Part shown: positions 4,684 to 6,635 of the stretch, in pieces
Layout: each line of letters starts with the position of its first letter
Position numbering within the stretch: position 1 is the first letter of the stretch
DNA from: an uncultured Aeromonadales bacterium
GTDB taxonomy: Bacteria; Pseudomonadota; Gammaproteobacteria; Enterobacterales; Succinivibrionaceae
Assembly: GCA_902796095.1 (NCBI GenBank)
Contig: CADBNP010000175.1
Coordinates: forward strand, 1-6,635
Length of the DNA: 6,635 nt
Reading direction: 5' to 3'
The notes under the pieces: generated by a model
What the model was told of the DNA's origin: nothing
What the model saw: the letters and a program-made list of their open reading frames with translations, nothing else
The model's database searches: none
Program-made: the position numbers and the translations under genes

Positions 4684-6516
4684 CTAAACATCATCATCTT
4701 CAACATCAGTGCTGCTGACAGGCTCTTCCGGAGGAGAGGAAGATCGAACGGATGCGCATCCCGCCGTATTTTCATCTCTTGCAGGAATTACCGTGGTTTT
4801 CGTCTCAGGTTTGCTCTCTGTGTAATCCGTCTGAGTAGCGCTGTGGTAAAAATCACCATCGATACCCTCAGGAAGAGCATTAAGATTGTCAAAGGATACA
4901 ATTCTCGGAGTTATGAGAAGAATACGTTCCCTTTTCTGATGCACCTCAGTATTTCTGCTGAAAAGTCTTCCGAGCAGAGGAATATCCTTCAAAACAGGTA
5001 CACCGTCCTCCTTCTCAGTTTTTGTTTCTATGTAATAACCGCCAATAAGAAGACTCTGACCCTGCTTTACCATTGCCTGGGTGTTTATTACTGTTTCTTT
5101 CACGGACGGTACGTATGAAGTTCCTGATCCGGCATTCTTAATATCATTCCCGGAACTGTCCTGATTAGTCTTCAGAGTAATTATCATCTGAATTACAGGT
5201 TCACCGCCGTCTGGGCTGTCTACTATATGAGGGTTTACCTGAAGAACAGTACCTGCCGTAACTGAAAACAAATCCGAAGACTCATTTCCGGAAACAGGCA
5301 CGTAGTTGGTTGTGGTGTTCTCAAGCGTGGCCTCCACATTATCCATGGTAAGTATTGAAGGCTTTCCGAGAGTCTTTGCCTTGCCGTCACTTTCAAGAAC
5401 GCTGATCTGCATCATGAAATTCGATTTATCGGTATTGAACACCGTAGAAAAAACACCGCCTTCGGTTCTGATAAACCCGCCGTTGCTTGTCCCGATAATA
5501 CCGCTGCTGCCGTCCAGCGTCCAGTTGCCCTGCTCTCTGGTTCCCTGAAGGCTGATCCCGAGAGAATCTGTTGCATCAACATCTACATCAATCACAGCCG
5601 CATGAAGCTCAACCATTCTTACAGGGACATCTATTTCATCTATTACGCTCTGATAAAAAGGCATGCGGTGCTTGTAATCATAAATCAGAACTGCATTAAG
5701 CCTCTCATCCGGAATAATGTTCGGGGTGAATGAAGAAGAACCTGATTCAGAAACCTCACCTCTGGCAACCTTGTCTGTACCGGTATTGTCATTCGCTGCA
5801 GTTGAAGACAGGCCCTTGCCTCTTAGTCCCTGCATAACCTGACTCTTCATGGAAACAGTCATGCTGTTGGCGCCGTTATCAATGCCGGAAACCATCTTCT
5901 GAAGAAGAGTGGCGACACCGGGCACAACTACATGCTTCGAAGAAGTAGAAATATCTATATCCTTGGCCTTTGCATGCTTCAGTTTGAATACCTGCATGAC
6001 CATATCGTTTTCCTGACCCTGATCAAAACTTCTTGCCGCGGCAACAACTGACGAAACGTACGAATCAGGACCCTGAATAATAATCATGCCGTTGGTGTCA
6101 ATTTCCACAGGAAGGGAATCTGCCAGAATATGTGCCTTTTTAAGAGAACGGACAAGTGAGTTGCAGTCTATTGCAGAAGGCTTGTAAACAGTCTGAGTCC
6201 ATTCGGTGTCATGATAAAAATTAATAATTCTGCCCTGAATGTAGTATTTAACGCCAAAAGCAGACTGCAGGATCTGCAGGAAATCCTCCGGCTTCAGACT
6301 GTCAAACTTTCCGCTCATGTTTCCATGAACGGCAGCTGATATTTTTGCGTTGTATCCCTGAGTTCTGGCAAAATCAAGAAGAACTGAACCAATGTCTTCA
6401 TTTTCAGAATAGTGACTGTACTTACCGGTAAACGCTGCTGCCGGTAAGACCGAACATCCCAGAATGAAGGACAAAAAGAAAGCGCGTGCAGAATTTCCTT
6501 TACAAATGGAAATCAT
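4684..6516 (-). CDS. sctC: SctC (YscC) outer-membrane secretin
   Basis: SctC forms the gated outer-membrane channel of the injectisome. The length, 610 residues, is typical. A Sec signal peptide (K6 and R11, hydrophobic 12-24, likely cut after AAA28) precedes the N0 domain (about 30-100, with GYNAKIS and FLQILQSAFGVKYYI). A second N domain covers about 108-165 and the N3 domain about 173-298, interrupted by a Ser/Thr/Gly-rich insert (about 192-262). The barrel domain (about 299-540) shows VELHAAVIDVD (302-312), KTLGKPSILTMDN (381-393), VINTQAMVKQGQSLLIGG (476-493) and the secretin signature VPVLKDIPLLGRLF (506-519). A 70-residue polar tail ends in EDDDV and is probably the region bound by a pilotin. 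The ATG is the earliest possible in frame (a TGA lies three codons upstream); GAGG is only 4 nt before it. It is the first gene of the visible locus. Confidence 0.97.
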   Translation of the reverse strand: MISICKGNSARAFFLSFILGCSVLPAAAFTGKYSHYSENEDIGSVLLDFARTQGYNAKISAAVHGNMSGKFDSLKPEDFLQILQSAFGVKYYIQGRIINFYHDTEWTQTVYKPSAIDCNSLVRSLKKAHILADSLPVEIDTNGMIIIQGPDSYVSSVVAAARSFDQGQENDMVMQVFKLKHAKAKDIDISTSSKHVVVPGVATLLQKMVSGIDNGANSMTVSMKSQVMQGLRGKGLSSTAANDNTGTDKVARGEVSESGSSSFTPNIIPDERLNAVLIYDYKHRMPFYQSVIDEIDVPVRMVELHAAVIDVDVDATDSLGISLQGTREQGNWTLDGSSGIIGTSNGGFIRTEGGVFSTVFNTDKSNFMMQISVLESDGKAKTLGKPSILTMDNVEATLENTTTNYVPVSGNESSDLFSVTAGTVLQVNPHIVDSPDGGEPVIQMIITLKTNQDSSGNDIKNAGSGTSYVPSVKETVINTQAMVKQGQSLLIGGYYIETKTEKEDGVPVLKDIPLLGRLFSRNTEVHQKRERILLITPRIVSFDNLNALPEGIDGDFYHSATQTDYTESKPETKTTVIPARDENTAGCASVRSSSPPEEPVSSTDVEDDDV

Positions 6517-6635
6517 AAATCCTCAAAAAAATTCCTAAGTCATTAAACTGTTTTTTACACCAAGCACTAATAAAATAGCAAGGATATATGCTTTACAGAC
6601 CCCAGGGTTGTCGCAGGACTTTAAGTTTTTTCCAA
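6517..6635 (-). promoter_or_regulatory. Leader and possible promoter of sctC
   Basis: This 119-nt AT-rich stretch precedes the first gene of the locus and continues past the window edge. Reading leftwards, TTGCTA (about 6582-6577) and TAAAAA (about 6558-6553) lie 18 nt apart and could be a weak sigma-70-type -35/-10 pair. No HrpL-type box and no sigma-54 site is visible. TTGGTGTAAAA (6563-6553) resembles the TTGTAA boxes before the yscE-like gene, with one base inserted or changed, but the match is loose. No gene is visible here on either strand. Confidence 0.3.

Noticed and set aside
6517..6635. HrpL-type or sigma-54 promoter before sctC
   Set aside because: Neither a GGAACC...CCAC pair nor a GG-N10-GC pair in proper context is visible on the minus strand.

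Overview
The window is one continuous block of a type III secretion system (T3SS, injectisome) locus. Every supported gene lies on the minus strand, so the locus reads from right to left. The order is that of the Ysc-type operon: sctC (secretin), sctD (outer ring of the inner membrane), a YscE-like needle co-chaperone, sctF (needle), a YscG-like TPR needle co-chaperone, sctJ (lipoprotein ring), sctK (sorting-platform adaptor) and the 5' end of sctL (ATPase stator, cut by the left edge). No plus-strand gene is credible, and there is no RNA gene, mobile element or CRISPR array.

Layout. 6517-6635 is the leader of sctC with weak promoter-like sequence. 6516-4684 (sctC) and 4671-3043 (sctD) are 12 nt apart. 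A 172-nt gap (2871-3042) holds a terminator-like hairpin and a cluster of three TTGTAA boxes, then comes a tight block: yscE-like 2870-2667, sctF 2661-2413, yscG-like 2410-2042, sctJ 2037-1291, sctK 1284-595. Gaps inside this block are 2-6 nt. A second gap of 241 nt (354-594) carries the best terminator candidate in the window and an imperfect palindrome. sctL starts at 353 and runs off the window.

How the parts fit together. SctC forms the outer-membrane ring. SctD and SctJ form the concentric inner-membrane rings. SctF subunits, held soluble by the YscE/YscG pair, polymerise into the needle. SctK and SctL belong to the cytosolic platform under the export gate, where SctK docks to SctD and SctL tethers the ATPase. 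The export apparatus, ATPase, translocators, tip protein and effectors are not in the window. The rod gene sctI (and yscH), which sits between yscG and sctJ in Yersinia and Pseudomonas, is absent: only 4 nt separate the yscG-like gene from sctJ.

Organism. A Gram-negative bacterium is certain from the secretin, the lipobox protein and the periplasmic domains. Base composition is moderate, by eye a little under half G+C. The gene set points to a Ysc-like T3SS of a proteobacterium, but the proteins diverge from the Yersinia and Pseudomonas ones I know, and I cannot name a genus. The machine itself is a known one. The points most worth checking are the missing rod gene, the C-terminal domain of SctD, and the division of the operon by two regulatory gaps.
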